The notes beneath the pieces are model-generated. The model did not search any database, was not told the origin of the DNA, and saw nothing but the letters and a program-made list of their open reading frames with translations. From NCBI GenBank assembly GCA_951217055.1, contig OX578276.1:155257482-155321481 (forward strand): a DNA stretch of 64,000 nt. Reading direction: 5' to 3'. Below, in pieces: positions 12,021 to 23,465 of the stretch. The stretch comes from Gerris lacustris (lineage: Eukaryota; Arthropoda; Insecta; Hemiptera; Gerridae). Position 1 is the first letter of the stretch, and each line of letters starts with the position of its first letter. Both the position numbers and the translations under genes were made by a program.

Positions 12021-13076
12021 TATGTAATATTCCAATGCCATGTATGTATGAACTTATTTTAACACCCTCCTTTCGACATATAATTACATATTCTTTTCCT
12101 ACTCTTCAAGACCTTAAAAACGATGTATGGCATAATCGTCTGCAATATTGGCCGCCATTTTTAATTTTAAGTTGTTTCAAATACTGAGATGCTGTGAGTC
12201 AAATTTCGTACAAAGGCGCAAGTTCTTGTATTTTTTCATAACCATTATTTATTAAAGTTATTGCAAGCTCGCTGCGGTCGCCATTTTTACAACATCTGTA
12301 GAAAATATTTTTTTAATAAAGATATTGCAGGCTAAATGCGCTCTCCTGTCTAGACAGCATTTGTTGCCTAAATACGAGAGCGTTACGAACCTGGAATAAA
12401 ATTGCCTAAAAATTTTGAATAAACATGCGAGCGTAGCGGGCCTACAATAATTTTTATAAAATAATGATTACAAATAAAAGGTAAATATGATGAGGACAAG
12501 CTGTCTAGACTCTAGACAGGGAAGCGCAGCGAGCCTTCAATAACTTAATTAAAAACAGACTGCCCCCGTCCCAATCGGTCTGTCTCACTCGCTCACTTAG
12601 ATTCCATGGGGTTGGTCATTGCAAAAGAATATTGCATGCTAAAGGTTATTACAGGCTCGCTATGCTCACGGTTTTATACATCTCTGTGCCTTAACTTTTT
12701 CAATATCAATGACTAAATCGTTGTGCGGACAAGTAGTAAACACAACCCAGGGGCCCGATCATCACTTATCTTGGCACGAAGCCGTGTCTTTATCTCGAAA
12801 TAATGACGAGATGATCTTTCAGGAGAAGTGTTGCTTACTGGTAGAGTAGCGAGAATTTCAGCAATGATTTGATAATATGGGAACAAGTTTTCATCACAGA
12901 AAAGTATTAAATCAATAGGTTTGTCCGGGACTTCAGATTTTCCTAGTGCTCAACGTAGAGCTTTGGAAGAAACCTGACAAACTTCACTTGCCCTTTCCGT
13001 CACTTGGTTTTTTTTCTGACAGCTGAAACTCCGTGCATAGTTTTTTATCTACAATTTTCTTGGCTCTGATATTACT
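12021..13076. other. Mixed spacer with short repeated motifs
   Basis: 12230-12700 has several short CTGTCTAGACAG and GCTCGCT(G/A)nG(G/C)T variants on both strands, suggesting decayed MITEs. No gene. Confidence 0.35.
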
Positions 13077-13080
13077 TTAA

Positions 13081-13484
13081 AAGGCCCTACACACGACCCG
13101 ACACGACCACCCGACCGTCAGGGTGAACGGGGTTGGCCCCGACAGTTCGAGCGTGTGTAGGCTTGTCGGTGGACTAAAACTGCCGGACCCTACGGTCGGG
13201 TGGTTGGTCGTACGAGACGACCAACCGCCCGACCCTCGGGAGCTCCCCACCCTCGATTCCCCTCGATTCCTGTCGGGTCGGTTCGTGTGCAGCGCTGTCG
13301 GCCGACTCCAGGTCCCGACACGACCAAACTCCCCATAAAGAGAGGAGTTGTTCGTGCCGGGTCGTGTGTAGAGACGGCCCTGACAAGCATCGTCGGGTAG
13401 TTTGTCGTGTTGGGTCGTGTGTAGAGACGGCCCTGACAAGCATCGTCGGGTAGTTTGTCGTGTTGGGTCGTGTGTAGGGCCTTT
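13081..13484. mobile_element. GC-rich TTAA-flanked MITE
   Basis: Left end AAGGCCCTACACACGACC and right end GGTCGTGTGTAGGGCCTTT form about 28-bp terminal inverted repeats, with TTAA at 13077-13080 and 13485-13488. The interior is strikingly GC-rich against the AT-rich surroundings. It holds a direct duplication of about 53 bp (13361-13466, GTGTAGAGACGGCCCTGAC twice). Overlapping open frames on both strands are composition artefacts. Confidence 0.82.
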
Positions 13485-13519
13485 TTAATGTTTTTTTGAG
13501 AAGTGAAGGTAATAGTCCA

Positions 13520-13861
13520 GGAGATAGTGATTGATGTTAGTTTGACAGGTGACCACGTAGATTTTTAGTAATATTTTTGAATAACTAACCTATCAAGTGT
13601 GAAAATAAAATCGACTTGATTTTTGGTCTACTAATTAATTCTGTACTCAGGATCATGAAAATCACATTGTCCACCATAATTGGTGAGACATGGCCGCTCT
13701 CCACCGGTTTGTTTTCTTCAAACGCCTATTGCCAAGCTATGTCCCGCAGACGAACGTAGCCGACCACATATTCTTAAAAAACGCTAAAAGATTGACTTGT
13801 ATACAAAATTCTAGCTTGATGTTAGTCAGACACTTTTTTGCACGCTATCTCCTCGACTATA
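13520..13861 (+). repeat. FB foldback with deleted left arm
   Basis: Begins AGTCCAGGAGATAG, then jumps directly to the centre of the element. The right arm is complete to CACGCTATCTCCTCGACT. Compare 53658-54234. Confidence 0.75.
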
Positions 13862-14797
13862 AATATTGTCGAGATAGAAATACATATTATTAAAATACTA
13901 TGAAAATAATGGAGGATAAGCACAACACTACTAAACTGTCGAGAGATTATAAAAAAATTTAGTATTAGAAAAAGTCTCGGGGGGGGGGAGGGGGGGGGTG
14001 GTCCCTATGGTACCCCTCTAGAGGGACCAGCTTCCATTTCAATGTAAATCATAACAAAAAAGAATCTATTTAGAGAAGGTTAGTTTGTATATAGACAAAT
14101 AAAATACTAGAGTTAAGGTGGGAAAACATGGGTTCATGACCGCTCCATATAACTCATTGTCTTTCTTTATTAGTCCCAAGGATGCCCTACATGATATTCT
14201 TAAGTTTTACAATCTAATTTGTAATTGTTAGTTCGTTAATTCATAAAAGTTTATAAACACACGCCTTATTATTTATCTTCTATGATTGTTTTATAGAATT
14301 AATTGCATTGCTCAGTGTGAAATTAATTTTTTGTTTGATGATTGTTGCCAAGTTTGAGGGTATGTCTGTGTGACAGGGGTGTTTCCCTGAGGTTCATTCA
14401 CAGGTCGCCTGTCAGCGCCACTGTCAACATAACACATTTCCATGGGAAATTATAAAAACGGAATTATATTCACTTTTTTTATTTAATTATAATAACTCCG
14501 TTGTTTTTCCGAATGAATTAAAAAGTTAAATGATTGCTTAATGCTAAGAAAAGATCCCATTCACTTGCAGACTGCTAACTAGAGTCGTATTCTTTTTTTA
14601 ACACTAATTTGATACACTGTAATTTCTACTGAAGACTAAAGCTTTAATCATGGGAAATTAGACATTTCAAAGTAGAATAGCAAGTTGCATCTTCAACACA
14701 AGTTCATTAGGTCAGCAAATCGTCATTATCTCATTTATAAACAAATTAACATACATGAATTCATTTAAACTTCCATTCCAACAATATCCCGGTTTCT
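13862..14797. other. AT-rich spacer with G-tract
   Basis: 13979-13999 is a near-pure G run; otherwise nothing recognised. Confidence 0.4.
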
Positions 14798-15160
14798 AGG
14801 GTCCGTAGGCAAAACCAAGGACCCTAATATTTTCTTGCGTGTGTCTGTCTGTCCGTCCATCCGACTTTCGCCTGCTCTCACGGCTACCCCTTTTGTCTGA
14901 TCACTTTGAAATTTTGCATATATGTGTATTGTACCTTCCCACACATTTTAAAAATATAGTGACTTAAAAGAAAAATTTTTCAAATAAATAAGGGTAAAAG
15001 AACTTAAGGATTAAAAAGTTGTTTTTTTATTTTGGAGACTGGGTGGGGTATTTATGAAAGGGTACGTCGAGCAGATTATAAAAATATATACTTTTTTGGT
15101 TATAACTTCGATAGGGCGAGCGTAGGCAAGTTTGAAGTTGGTGAACTACCAACTTTTAAT
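14798..15160 (-). repeat. Family G repeat, inverted partial copy
   Basis: Reverse complement of the right part of the copies at 16767-17507 and 21925-22650: GGGTCCGTAGGCAAAACC, GACGGACAGACAGACACACG (reversed), then the GGGCGAGCGTAGGCAAGTTT block. Lies just upstream of the gag relic. Confidence 0.75.
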
Positions 15161-15320
15161 TTATAACTAAAAAGATTTATGTTATTAATGTGAAACCTCG
15201 AGTCTCCTGTGTAGAATATGACAAGCTGTGAGTTTGTATTTGTTTATTGAGTTAGATAGTTTTATGGTTTTGTGAAACTATATCTTCTTTCTATTGAGTG
15301 TACTATGTCGAAAGTTAAAC

Positions 15321-16094
15321 ATGGTGTCAGAAGTAAAACTGGGTAGGCGTAAGAAGCAAGACGACGACCGCGACGCCGACACTGGAGATGTCAGTCCAGA
15401 AAGAGGACATATCATTAAGGTAAACCCTCCACCCCCACTAGACTTTGATAAACCCGAAACTTGGGATGCCTGGGTAGCTAGGTGGGAACGATATAGAAGA
15501 ATAAGCGGATTACAAAAGAAAGGTGAAGGCGAGCAAGTAGACATGCTACTTTATTGTTTAGGAGAGCAGGCGGAGGATATATTTAGAATGTTCGAAATTT
15601 CGGAAGATATTGACAATTTTTACGACATTGTAGTTGATAAATTTCAAAATTATTTTTCTCCACGAATCAATATAATATACGAAAGAGCGAAATTTAATCG
15701 GAGAACCCAGACCGTAGATGAAACTGTCGATGCATTCGTAACTGATTTAGATAAAATGTCTAGATATTGTAACTTTAAAAATTTGAGAGATGAACTAATT
15801 AGAAATAGAATTGTTGTAGGGGTAAAAGATTCGAAACTAACTGAGAAACTTCAGTTAGATCCTGAACTGACAAAAGATAACGCAATACAGATGGCCAAAC
15901 AGAGTGAAGTGATTAAAAAGCAGCAAACTGTGGTTCGCCAGGAACACGCGTTAAGAGAGGGGGGCCACGACGTGTCGGTAGTATCAAACACCTTTGGGAA
16001 AGACAAAAGTAAAACAATAAGAAAAACCCCTCCTGTTCAAGGTTTTCCTTCTTGGAGGCTCTATGAATTTTTCAAACGTATATGTATATTTTAA
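15321..16094 (+). pseudogene. Truncated LTR-retrotransposon gag-like ORF
   Basis: The open frame from the ATG at 15321 (context AAACATGG) encodes about 257 residues. A capsid-like Retrotrans_gag signature is visible: PPPLDFDKPETWDAWVARW, then RISGLQKK, MLLYCLGEQAEDIF, YERAKFNRR and a DKMSRYCNF/VVGVKD region, as in gag proteins of Ty3/gypsy-type (K02A2.6-like) insect elements. The CCHC knuckles, protease and polymerase that should follow are absent. Around residue 240 (TPPVQ) the reading passes into unrelated sequence (GFPSWRLYEFFKRICIF) and stops. Upstream, TGGTGTCAGAAG overlapping the start codon could be a remnant of a primer-binding site, which is only a guess. It is flanked by inverted copies of family G. 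A relic, not active. Confidence 0.68.
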
Positions 16095-16215
16095 ATTATG
16101 TAAAATACTATTATTTAATTATGTTATATTTGTTTTTTTGTTTTTATTTTCTTGTAATATATTATATAATATGTTTGAATCAATAAATTACTTACTTACT
16201 TTTAAGCCAAAGTTT
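16045..16215 (+). mobile_element. Retroelement-like 3' tail fused to gag relic
   Basis: Directly after the gag homology: an AT-rich stretch, AATAAA at about 16182, and a short TTAC tandem run (TTACTTACTTACTT), then A-rich sequence at 16217-16231. This resembles the 3' terminus of a poly(A)/microsatellite-tailed non-LTR element. It may have created a chimera with the gag sequence. Low certainty. Confidence 0.3.
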
Positions 16216-16599
16216 TGTAAAAAAAAAAAAATAATCACACCGGGATCGAAATTAATAACTTATATCCTCCAATTGAATTTTATTTTCCTCGAGTACAGGA
16301 GTTTAAAATGCGTTTTACTCTCTTAAAATTGAGAAAAACTAAAATAATTTTCGATTATTTTGAAATATCATCTTCCTAAAAATTGATTAATAGTAAATGT
16401 TTTTGAACGAACCAAAGAAAAAATCGGGTACGGGGTTCCTCGGAACTTTACCTCACTTCGGAGGCCACTAAAGTGGCCTCTCCTGTTCATTATCATTTTC
16501 CAAAAAAGAAATTTATTTTATTTATTTTATTTCATTTATTTAATTATTTGAATTTAGGCGGTATTTTGATGCTTAAACAAACTTAAGTATCCCACTTAA

Positions 16600-17915
16600 G
16601 TTATTAATAATTATATTCGCTTATAACATTTAAACTAATTATTGCAATTTCATCGTTTTTTTTATTTTTATATTTGTTCCTTATTTTTTACCGTTTCCAA
16701 CGACATGCTATATGTCAAAAACGTATTTATACTTTAGGCATTAACCGTCAAAGTTCCAAAATTAAATAAACAGGTCAAGGGTGTGCTAGTCAGCACACAG
16801 TGAGGGTCCGTAGGAAACCCTGTATCGTTTAAGTAGTACCCTATTGATGGTGTTTTTTAAAATGCTAAAAAGCTTACTTTGAACTATCCTATGGGTCTGA
16901 TATTCTCAAAACACATAAACAAACTTCTGATAAAGTATTTATTTTGCCTCTGAACCGAACTACAACCATATATTATAAATACATCGAAAAGACCATAGTT
17001 ATAAAAATACGTACTTTGTCAATAAAACTAAAATAATATTTTTTTCGAAATTTCCAAAAAGTGGTATCTTTACTTTTGGTGGAAGAATGTTCAGGAATGT
17101 TTTCAGATTATTTGCACTTCACATAAGCAAGATAGAAGGGGGGGGGGGACACGTTTCACACCCACTTCAAACTTGCCTACGCTCGCCCTATCAAAGTTAT
17201 AACCAAAGAATTATATATTTTTGTAATCAGGTCAACGTACCCTTTCATAATATGATACCCCTCGCGGTGTCGAAAAAAAAAAAATAAAACAATGTTAACC
17301 CTTAAGGTTTTTTACCCTAATTGTTTTGATTTTTTTTTTTTTTAATTCGCTATATTTTTAAAATATGTGGGCAGGTACAAGACACATACATGCCAAATTT
17401 CAAAGTGATCGGACGAAAGGTGTAGCCGTGAGAGCAGGCGACAGGATGGACGGACAGACACACGCAGAAAAATATAAGGGTCCGTAGGCAAAACCTACGG
17501 ACACTAAAAATGGATAACTTCAAAATGGCGACCAATATCAAAATGAAATTTAATAGTTTTGTTTGTCATAAAGAGAGGTACATTCGTGCCAAATTTCAAC
17601 TCGATCGGACCACTTTCGATTTCTTTAAAGTTTTGCTGACTCAACAAACTGGGTTCAAGATGGCGGAAAATGTTGATTTTCCGGGCAGCACAACTAAGTG
17701 TAAGGACTGATTTTTGTACCAAGTTTCAATTCTCTAGCTATAAAACTGTGGGAGTTATGTGTGACACAGACGCACAGACAGACAGGCATCTAGCTAAAAA
17801 TCACTCAAATCGTCTTTAAAACACCCAAAACGGATAATTCTGTTGAAATCTCGGTTTCGGATTTTTTGGGTGAAAACAATACTTTTCTTATATACCTTCG
17901 GAGAAGGTGAGGAAA
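16600..17915 (+). repeat. Family H repeat interrupted by family G
   Basis: H left part 16600-16766 (ATATGTCAAAAACGTATTTA, TTAACCGTCAAAG) and right part 17508-17915 (ATGGCGACCAATATCAAAAT ... CACCCAAAACGG ... CCTTCGGAGAAGGTGAGG) match the uninterrupted inverted copy at 43690-44300. The G insertion splits it. Confidence 0.72.
16767..17507 (+). mobile_element. Family G element, inserted in H
   Basis: Begins near AAATAAACAGGTCAAGGGTG, with the hairpin GTGTGCTAGTCAGCACAC and GAGGGTCCGTAGG. Ends with the hairpin GTCCGTAGGCAAAACCTACGG. About 740 bp, highly similar to 21925-22650. A polyG run is at 17142-17149. No coding frame. Confidence 0.75.
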
Positions 17916-18878
17916 AGAAAAAATGTTTCAATGCATAATGTCTTTTTTTGACTAGATATACATAGAATATGAGGGTTATAAAAATATATAAAATAATTAA
18001 TTATTCTAAATAATAAATTATATTTTTATTTATCTTAAAAAATATTACATGAGATAATAAATAAATAAATATATATTTTTTTTTATTTTTAAAAAATGAG
18101 GAAAAATAATTGTGATTTAAAATTATTGAGCAGATTTCATTAATAGATAAGTTTCGAAATATAAAGAACGAAGAAAAAAATATAAATTACACTTGTTGTA
18201 TCTATTGTAAATTATTATTACTTTTTTATATATATTTTTTTTAATTCCATTTTTTATCTGATGATCTAATTTACCGAGAAATATTAAAGTTACTGCATGA
18301 TACGATTTGTTTAAATTACATGATAGAAAAACTCGCGTGTAAGGACTTCAATTGATTTTCAGTTCAACAATTCATTGGGTTTTCAGCCGATTATCGTATT
18401 GGTGACACGATGATTAATAGTGTGAATGGTCGATGTCTAGGTGATTAAGTTCAGCGGGTTGTATGTGTTGCTCATGTTGAGCTGATCAAGAACTCTTGTT
18501 GCTATTTCTCCAGTGACGAAGATAAGTCATTGTGTTTGTTGCTGTTGCTGAACTGATTAAGATTAATCCTGTTGTTTGTTGTCGTCGAGGTTGATTTGTT
18601 GTTCTGTCCAAGGAGTTATTCATTGTCGCGTTACCGTTTTCAAATTTCTTGTACTTTTTTTTCTTTATTGTAGACCGTTTAATACCTGGAAAAAAAAGAA
18701 GAATTAATCTTACGTTAAGGAGATTACTTTGGACATATATAACTATGAACTATGATGGTACATCAATGATGATTGTTACTCCCCTATGGTTTCTTTAGAA
18801 TATAAATGGCTATACTTATTTATACACTTTTTTGTCAAAATAACTATTAAAACAAAACTCCCTTCTGTTTTTTTATAA
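17916..18878. other. AT-rich spacer
   Basis: 18300-18650 is richer in GTTGTTG-type sequence but has no credible frame. 18770-18878 contains degraded relatives of the 73-bp unit. Confidence 0.35.
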
Positions 18879-19545
18879 GGGGAGTAACAGTCTAAAAAGA
18901 ACATTCCGTACATCTTCTTTACCTTGTTACTACCATGTGTTGTTTTGTTAGGGGAGTAACAGTCTAAAGAAGAACATTCCGTACATCTTCTTTACCTTGT
19001 TACTCCCATGTGTTGTTTTTTTATAGGAGGAGTAACAGTCTAAAGAAGAACATTCCGTACATCGTCTTTACCTTGTTACTCCCATGTGTTGTTTTGTTAG
19101 GGGAGTAACAGTCTAAAGAAGAACATTCCGTACATCTTCTTTACCTTGTTACTCCCATGTGTTGTTTTGTTAGGGGAGTAACAGTCTAAAGAAGAACATT
19201 CCGTACATCTTCTTTACCTTGTTACTCCCATGGGTTGTTTTGTTAGGGGAGTAACAGCCTAAAGAAGAACATTACGTACATCTTCTTTACCTTGTTACTC
19301 CCATGTGTTGTTTTGTTAGGGGAGTAACAGTCTAAGGAAGAACATTCCGTACATCTTCTTTACCTTGTTACTCCCATGTGTTGTTTTGTTAGGGGAGTAA
19401 CAGTCTAAAGAAGAACATACCGTACATCTTCTTTACCTTGTTACTCCCATGTGTTGTTTTGTTAGGGGAGTAACATTCCGTACATCTTCTTTACCTTGTT
19501 ACTCCCATGGGTTGTTTAGTTAAGAGAGTAACAGTCTAAAGAAGT
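18879..19545 (+). repeat. 73-bp tandem array, about nine units
   Basis: Units start at 18879, 18951, 19024, 19097, 19170, 19243, 19316, 19389 and 19462, the last with a 20-bp deletion; a degraded unit follows. Each contains GGGGAGTAAC ... GTTACTCCC and AAAGAAGA ... TCTTCTTT, so each unit can fold on itself. Near-identical units imply recent amplification. The unit sequence corresponds to the terminal region of the MITE at 29839 and 48456. Confidence 0.93.
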
Positions 19546-20768
19546 GCTTACATTAGTTGTAGAACGGGGACATGAAACCACTAGTTGGAACCTACCAATT
19601 AGACCACTTAGTTGGGCCCTTGTGTGTTAGTACACCATTATGAAGTTGTTATTTTTCACACCAATGTACCACCGAAGCGAATGCAGTGGGATCAATAGTT
19701 TATAGGTGTAGTTAGTGAACACTCGGGATCTGCCTGTCTACTACATAATCAATTAATTATAGTAAATTAATTGTAGAAAGCAAAATTAATTTTTTAATTG
19801 TAAAAAAAAAAAAATGCGACGAAGCAGTTTAGTTGTTGCTGTATTATGATTATGACATATGCTTCTGTTACACAATGCATAACTGAATTGCAAACTTAGC
19901 CTACTGTAAAAATTGAAGGGTTTTATATGCATAATATTTATTTTAGTGAATAAGTTTTAGCTCATAGAAGAACAATCAATTTTTGAACAATTCTAAAATA
20001 AATTTTAAGAAAAAGAATTTTTGATTTTGTAGTTAATAGATAATACTCGTACAAATCCCTTACTGACGTATTGCGATGTTATAACAAATAGCCTTAACCC
20101 TGAGCTCACCACAGGGCTTATGCTAGGTATCAGTGGCATGCAAGTAAATAAAATTCCAAAATAGTTTACTTTCCAATGCCTTCATAGAATAGAATCAGGA
20201 CTATCTACATATATAAAATTAAAGCTTTGTCTGTACATTGGTCAGAATTGAAACATTATTGCATACTTTTTCATTTCATGCATTCCGAAACCCGAATCCG
20301 GCCCAAACTTTTTTTGTGTATGAGTATGAATGTGTATCTGTCACCACCAGTCCGACTTTAAGGGCATAAAACTGGCGAAATAAAATCGATTATTTTTTTC
20401 AAAGGTGAGCGCAAACATGTTGCGCATGGTGTAGGCTTGGTTTCATCAAAAATATTGAGTAGAACCAAAGTTATTATCCATTTTGTAAACAAAAAGAAAA
20501 TATAATATACAAAACAGTTAAGTGGCAAAACCCTCTGACTCGCTCATCAAAATGTTGGGTACTTTTAGACCAACTAGAGACTCGTGGTTTTTTGCGTTTG
20601 GTCGAAAGTTGGCCCAAACGGACAGGAGAAATCTTAAAAGCGAAAAAACAAATTTTACCCCCCTTAAAAAATTAACGATGGTGGACGCAACTTTATAGTT
20701 TTTTTTAGGCTTATTGCGGCTAAACGGTAAGTCGAATCGAAAAGTAAATTGCACCAGCAGTAACTGAT
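19546..20768. other. AT-rich spacer
   Basis: 20215-20480 resembles general repeat DNA; no gene or RNA seen. Confidence 0.35.
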
Positions 20769-21344
20769 TTTATCTACGATTGATACGAAATATAAACATT
20801 ATATCTTTGTTTAGATGCGTAGAAAGTGATTATTTACGTACTTGTATTCATTGCGCATGCGCGTCTCATAGTTCTGAATAATTCCTCTTCTTTACCGCAC
20901 TAGTGCGGTAAAGAAGAGGAATTCTTCAGCTTTACGCACGATTAGTGAGTTTGTTTACATTTAACAAAAATAATTTGGTGTTCTTTTATTAAAGTAACTG
21001 TTTATATCGAGTTTTTAGTGAAAAACAATGAGTGAATCAAGTGACTTTGACGAAAATGTGGAGAATAATAATCCTCTAGAAATAATTAATTCGGCAAAAA
21101 ATACAACTAATGAATTAATGCCATCTTTATCAAGAGAGAGATACGAACTTACATACAGCCAGTTTATTTGTTTCTGTATTTATTATTTAAATCTAACAAT
21201 CGTAGATAAAGTACGGTACGCAACTCGTGCGAAAACGGCATATTGCATTGCTCGTGTGGTTTTACTACCCTCGCTGTCGCTCGGGTGCAAACTCCACACT
21301 CGCATGCAAAATGCTACTTTCCGCACTCGACGCGTAATGTACTA
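20769..21344 (+). mobile_element. R2 element, best preserved copy (576 bp)
   Basis: Ends TTTATCTACGATTGATACG and CGACGCGTAATGTACTA. Includes the 56-bp palindrome at 20874-20929 and the truncated coding head at 21028. The end of the element repeats ACAATCGTAGATAAAGTACG, so the TTTATCTACGAT motif is present both terminally and internally. Confidence 0.82.
20874..20929. repeat. R2 palindrome (core CGCACTAGTGCG)
   Basis: Same arms as at 11046 but a different, still self-complementary, centre. Confidence 0.9.
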
Positions 21345-21348
21345 TTAA
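21028..21348 (+). pseudogene. Truncated head of a recombinase-like protein in R2
   Basis: ATG at 21028; the frame runs 106 residues, but only the first about 50 look like protein: MSESSDFDENVENN, PLEIINSAKNTTNELMPSL, SRERYELTYSQF. The LxPSxSRxRYExxYxxF pattern is reminiscent of the N-terminal core-binding region of tyrosine-recombinase-like proteins found in insect Crypton-type elements (inference from memory; no catalytic residues present). After residue 50 the frame passes into the non-coding 3' end of R2. The same N-terminal codons are recognisable in the R2 copies at about 10950 (minus), 31663 (plus) and 54973 (minus), with many synonymous and conservative differences. Confidence 0.5.
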
Positions 21349-21682
21349 AAGATCTACAACTTTGGTCCTATGACTTTTTGTCGTACCTCCATCGGTTCTA
21401 CCTTAAACAGAGCTTGTTTTTTTTTTTACTTTGAGCTCTTATGGCGTCCGCAATTGTTGACCATTTTAATTTCTGATTGGGGTGCTTAAACCTCACACTA
21501 ATGCTCTTTAAATCGAGTATTTATTATTTTATAAATTTGTCCTAGAACTAAAGTTATCACATATTTACTGGTGCAACTTCCGTATTGAGTGAAGAGGCTG
21601 GTAATTTAATTAATGCACCAATGGTTGATGATTGTTCCATGACTTCCCAGTCAAATTGGTTTTGACTTCGTTTATATTCTCA
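21345..21682. other. Spacer
   Basis: No feature recognised. Confidence 0.35.
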
Positions 21683-21742
21683 TTTATTATATATATATAT
21701 ATATATATTTTATTACTATTGTATTTCTTAGTTTCGATTGAC

Positions 21743-21821
<79 letters not shown>
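21683..21821. repeat. Two (AT)n microsatellites
   Basis: TA runs at 21687-21708 and about 21748-21821, separated by a T-rich stretch. Confidence 0.95.
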
Positions 21822-21827
<6 letters not shown>

Positions 21828-21924
21828 GACTCCAAACTATGATTTTTAGGGTATTATATTCTTAGTAATGGAATGAATAATGTATAATATAGTCCTGATT
21901 CTATTCCTAGAAGGCCTTGAAAAA

Positions 21925-22650
21925 ATAAACAGGTCAAATGTGTGCTAGTCAGCACACAGCGAGGGTCCGTAGGCCACACTATATAGTGTTTAACTGTAAA
22001 GTGTATAAACAGTGTTTCTTTAAAATGCTTACTTTGAACCATTCTAAGGGTCTGATATTCTCAAAACACACTCTAATAAAGTATTTTTTTTGCCACTGAA
22101 CCGGACTACAACCATATAAATACATCGAAAAGACCATAATTATAAAAAAAAAAAACGTATTTTGTCAATAAAAAAAATTATTTTTTTTTTTCAAAATTTC
22201 CAAAAAGTGGTATCTTTACTTTTGGTCGAAGAACGTTCAGGATTTTTTTTAGATTTTTGGCACTTCACATAAGCGAGATAAAAGAGAGGGACACGTTTCA
22301 CACCAACTTCAAACTTGCCTACGCTCGCCCTATCAAAGTTATATCCAAAGAATTATATATTTTTGTAATCAGCTCGACGTACCCTTTCATATGATACCCC
22401 TCACCGGTGTCGAAAAAAAATTTAATCCTTAAGTTTTTTACCCTTATTTATTTGAAAAAATTTTTTTTTTAAGTCGCTATATTTTTAAAATATGTGGGTA
22501 GGTACAAGACACATACATGCCAAATTTCAAAGTGATCGGACGAAAGGTGTAGCCGTGAGAGCAGGCGACAGGACGGACGGACAGACACACGCAGGAAAAT
22601 ATAAGGGTCTTTGCTACGGTTTTGGTTTTGCCTACGGACCCTAAAAACAA
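21925..22650 (+). mobile_element. Family G element, second full copy
   Basis: AAATAAACAGGTCAAATGTG start, GTGTGCTAGTCAGCACAC hairpin, GGGCGAGCGTAGGCAAG block (inverted), and CTACGGACCCTAAAAA end. Near-identical in order and length to 16767-17507. Lies in the intron after exon E. Confidence 0.78.
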
Positions 22651-22884
22651 TTTAGGTATTTCATTTAATTAGTAGGTATAGCACGATACTAAGAAATATA
22701 GCCACTAATACATGAGCCCCACGTGGAGCGCGGAGTAAAGACTAGTTTTAGTATAGAGTTGCGAAGCTAAAAGATTTTTATATTTTTCAAGATTCAAAAT
22801 GATTATGGACAAGAGATTTGGTACCAAAAGAGGTTTATAATATGTTTCATGAAACAAAAGGAATATGAAGGAACAATTTGGTAC

Positions 22885-23116
22885 CTGAGAAAGTAAGATG
22901 CGGGAATGTTAGACTGATGCCTGTTGTAGGTCCTTGTGAGTTTATCTTCCTGATGCTGTGGTTTCCTGGGTGCACCGGCCACAGCTGTAGCATGAGGGGC
23001 TGACAGAGCCATTCCTCCGGGTCCAACCACTGCCGTCCCTACAGGAGCTGCAGCCGCAACACCTCCTCGACCAGCAACTGAGACAGCTTGTGGCTTAGCC
23101 TGGGCGATACTCGGTC
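22885..23116 (-). CDS. Secreted protein gene 1, exon E (PGG/ATA/AG motif domain)
   Basis: Fifth exon, 2.1 kb past exon D. Acceptor TGTGCGCAG at 23117-23125; donor CTCAG|GTACCA at 22884. Two leading bases complete Gly, then 76 codons, then two bases. The peptide has repeated GTAVVGPGGMAL and ATAVAG motifs in a Gly/Ala/Val-rich setting, then APRKPQHQEDKL and a conserved-looking tail, TYNRHQSNIPASYFLR. PGG-x-A / ATA-x-AG repeats of this style occur in an insect-specific, functionally uncharacterised family. I recall the Pfam entry as DUF4774, which needs a profile search to confirm. They are found in secreted, cuticle-associated proteins. No catalytic residues. This exon gives the best clue to the family of the gene. 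Confidence 0.78.
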
Positions 23117-23465
23117 CTGCGCACAAATATAAATACCTTAATCAATTTATTCACGTAAAGATGCGTCTTAACTATGCCCAGGGTAGGATTTAAAGTTTGG
23201 GCACTCCTAGGCCCAAGAGTTTTGTCCGCCTCCTCGTATCATTGGGGGGGGGGGGGGGGGGGTCGATCCGGTAATTTTCCTTAAAAAAATAATCTTTATG
23301 ATAAACAGTTGTTGTTACTTGGGTGGGGAGATTTTTTTTGTTTCATAGCTGTACATTTTATTTTTTTTGGGGGGGGGGGGGGGGAGGGGGGGAGGGGACA
23401 GCTGCTTTTTGAATAAGTAGTTCACTTTTCTTGCTACCACTACGAATCATCCTTCGGGAAGCGAC

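Noticed and set aside
13077..13443. Several overlapping open frames on both strands
   Set aside because: They arise from the GC-rich interior of a TTAA-flanked MITE, where stop codons are rare by composition.
18879..19545. CRISPR-like regular array
   Set aside because: Repeats run unit to unit without unique spacers, in a eukaryotic context; it is a tandem satellite.
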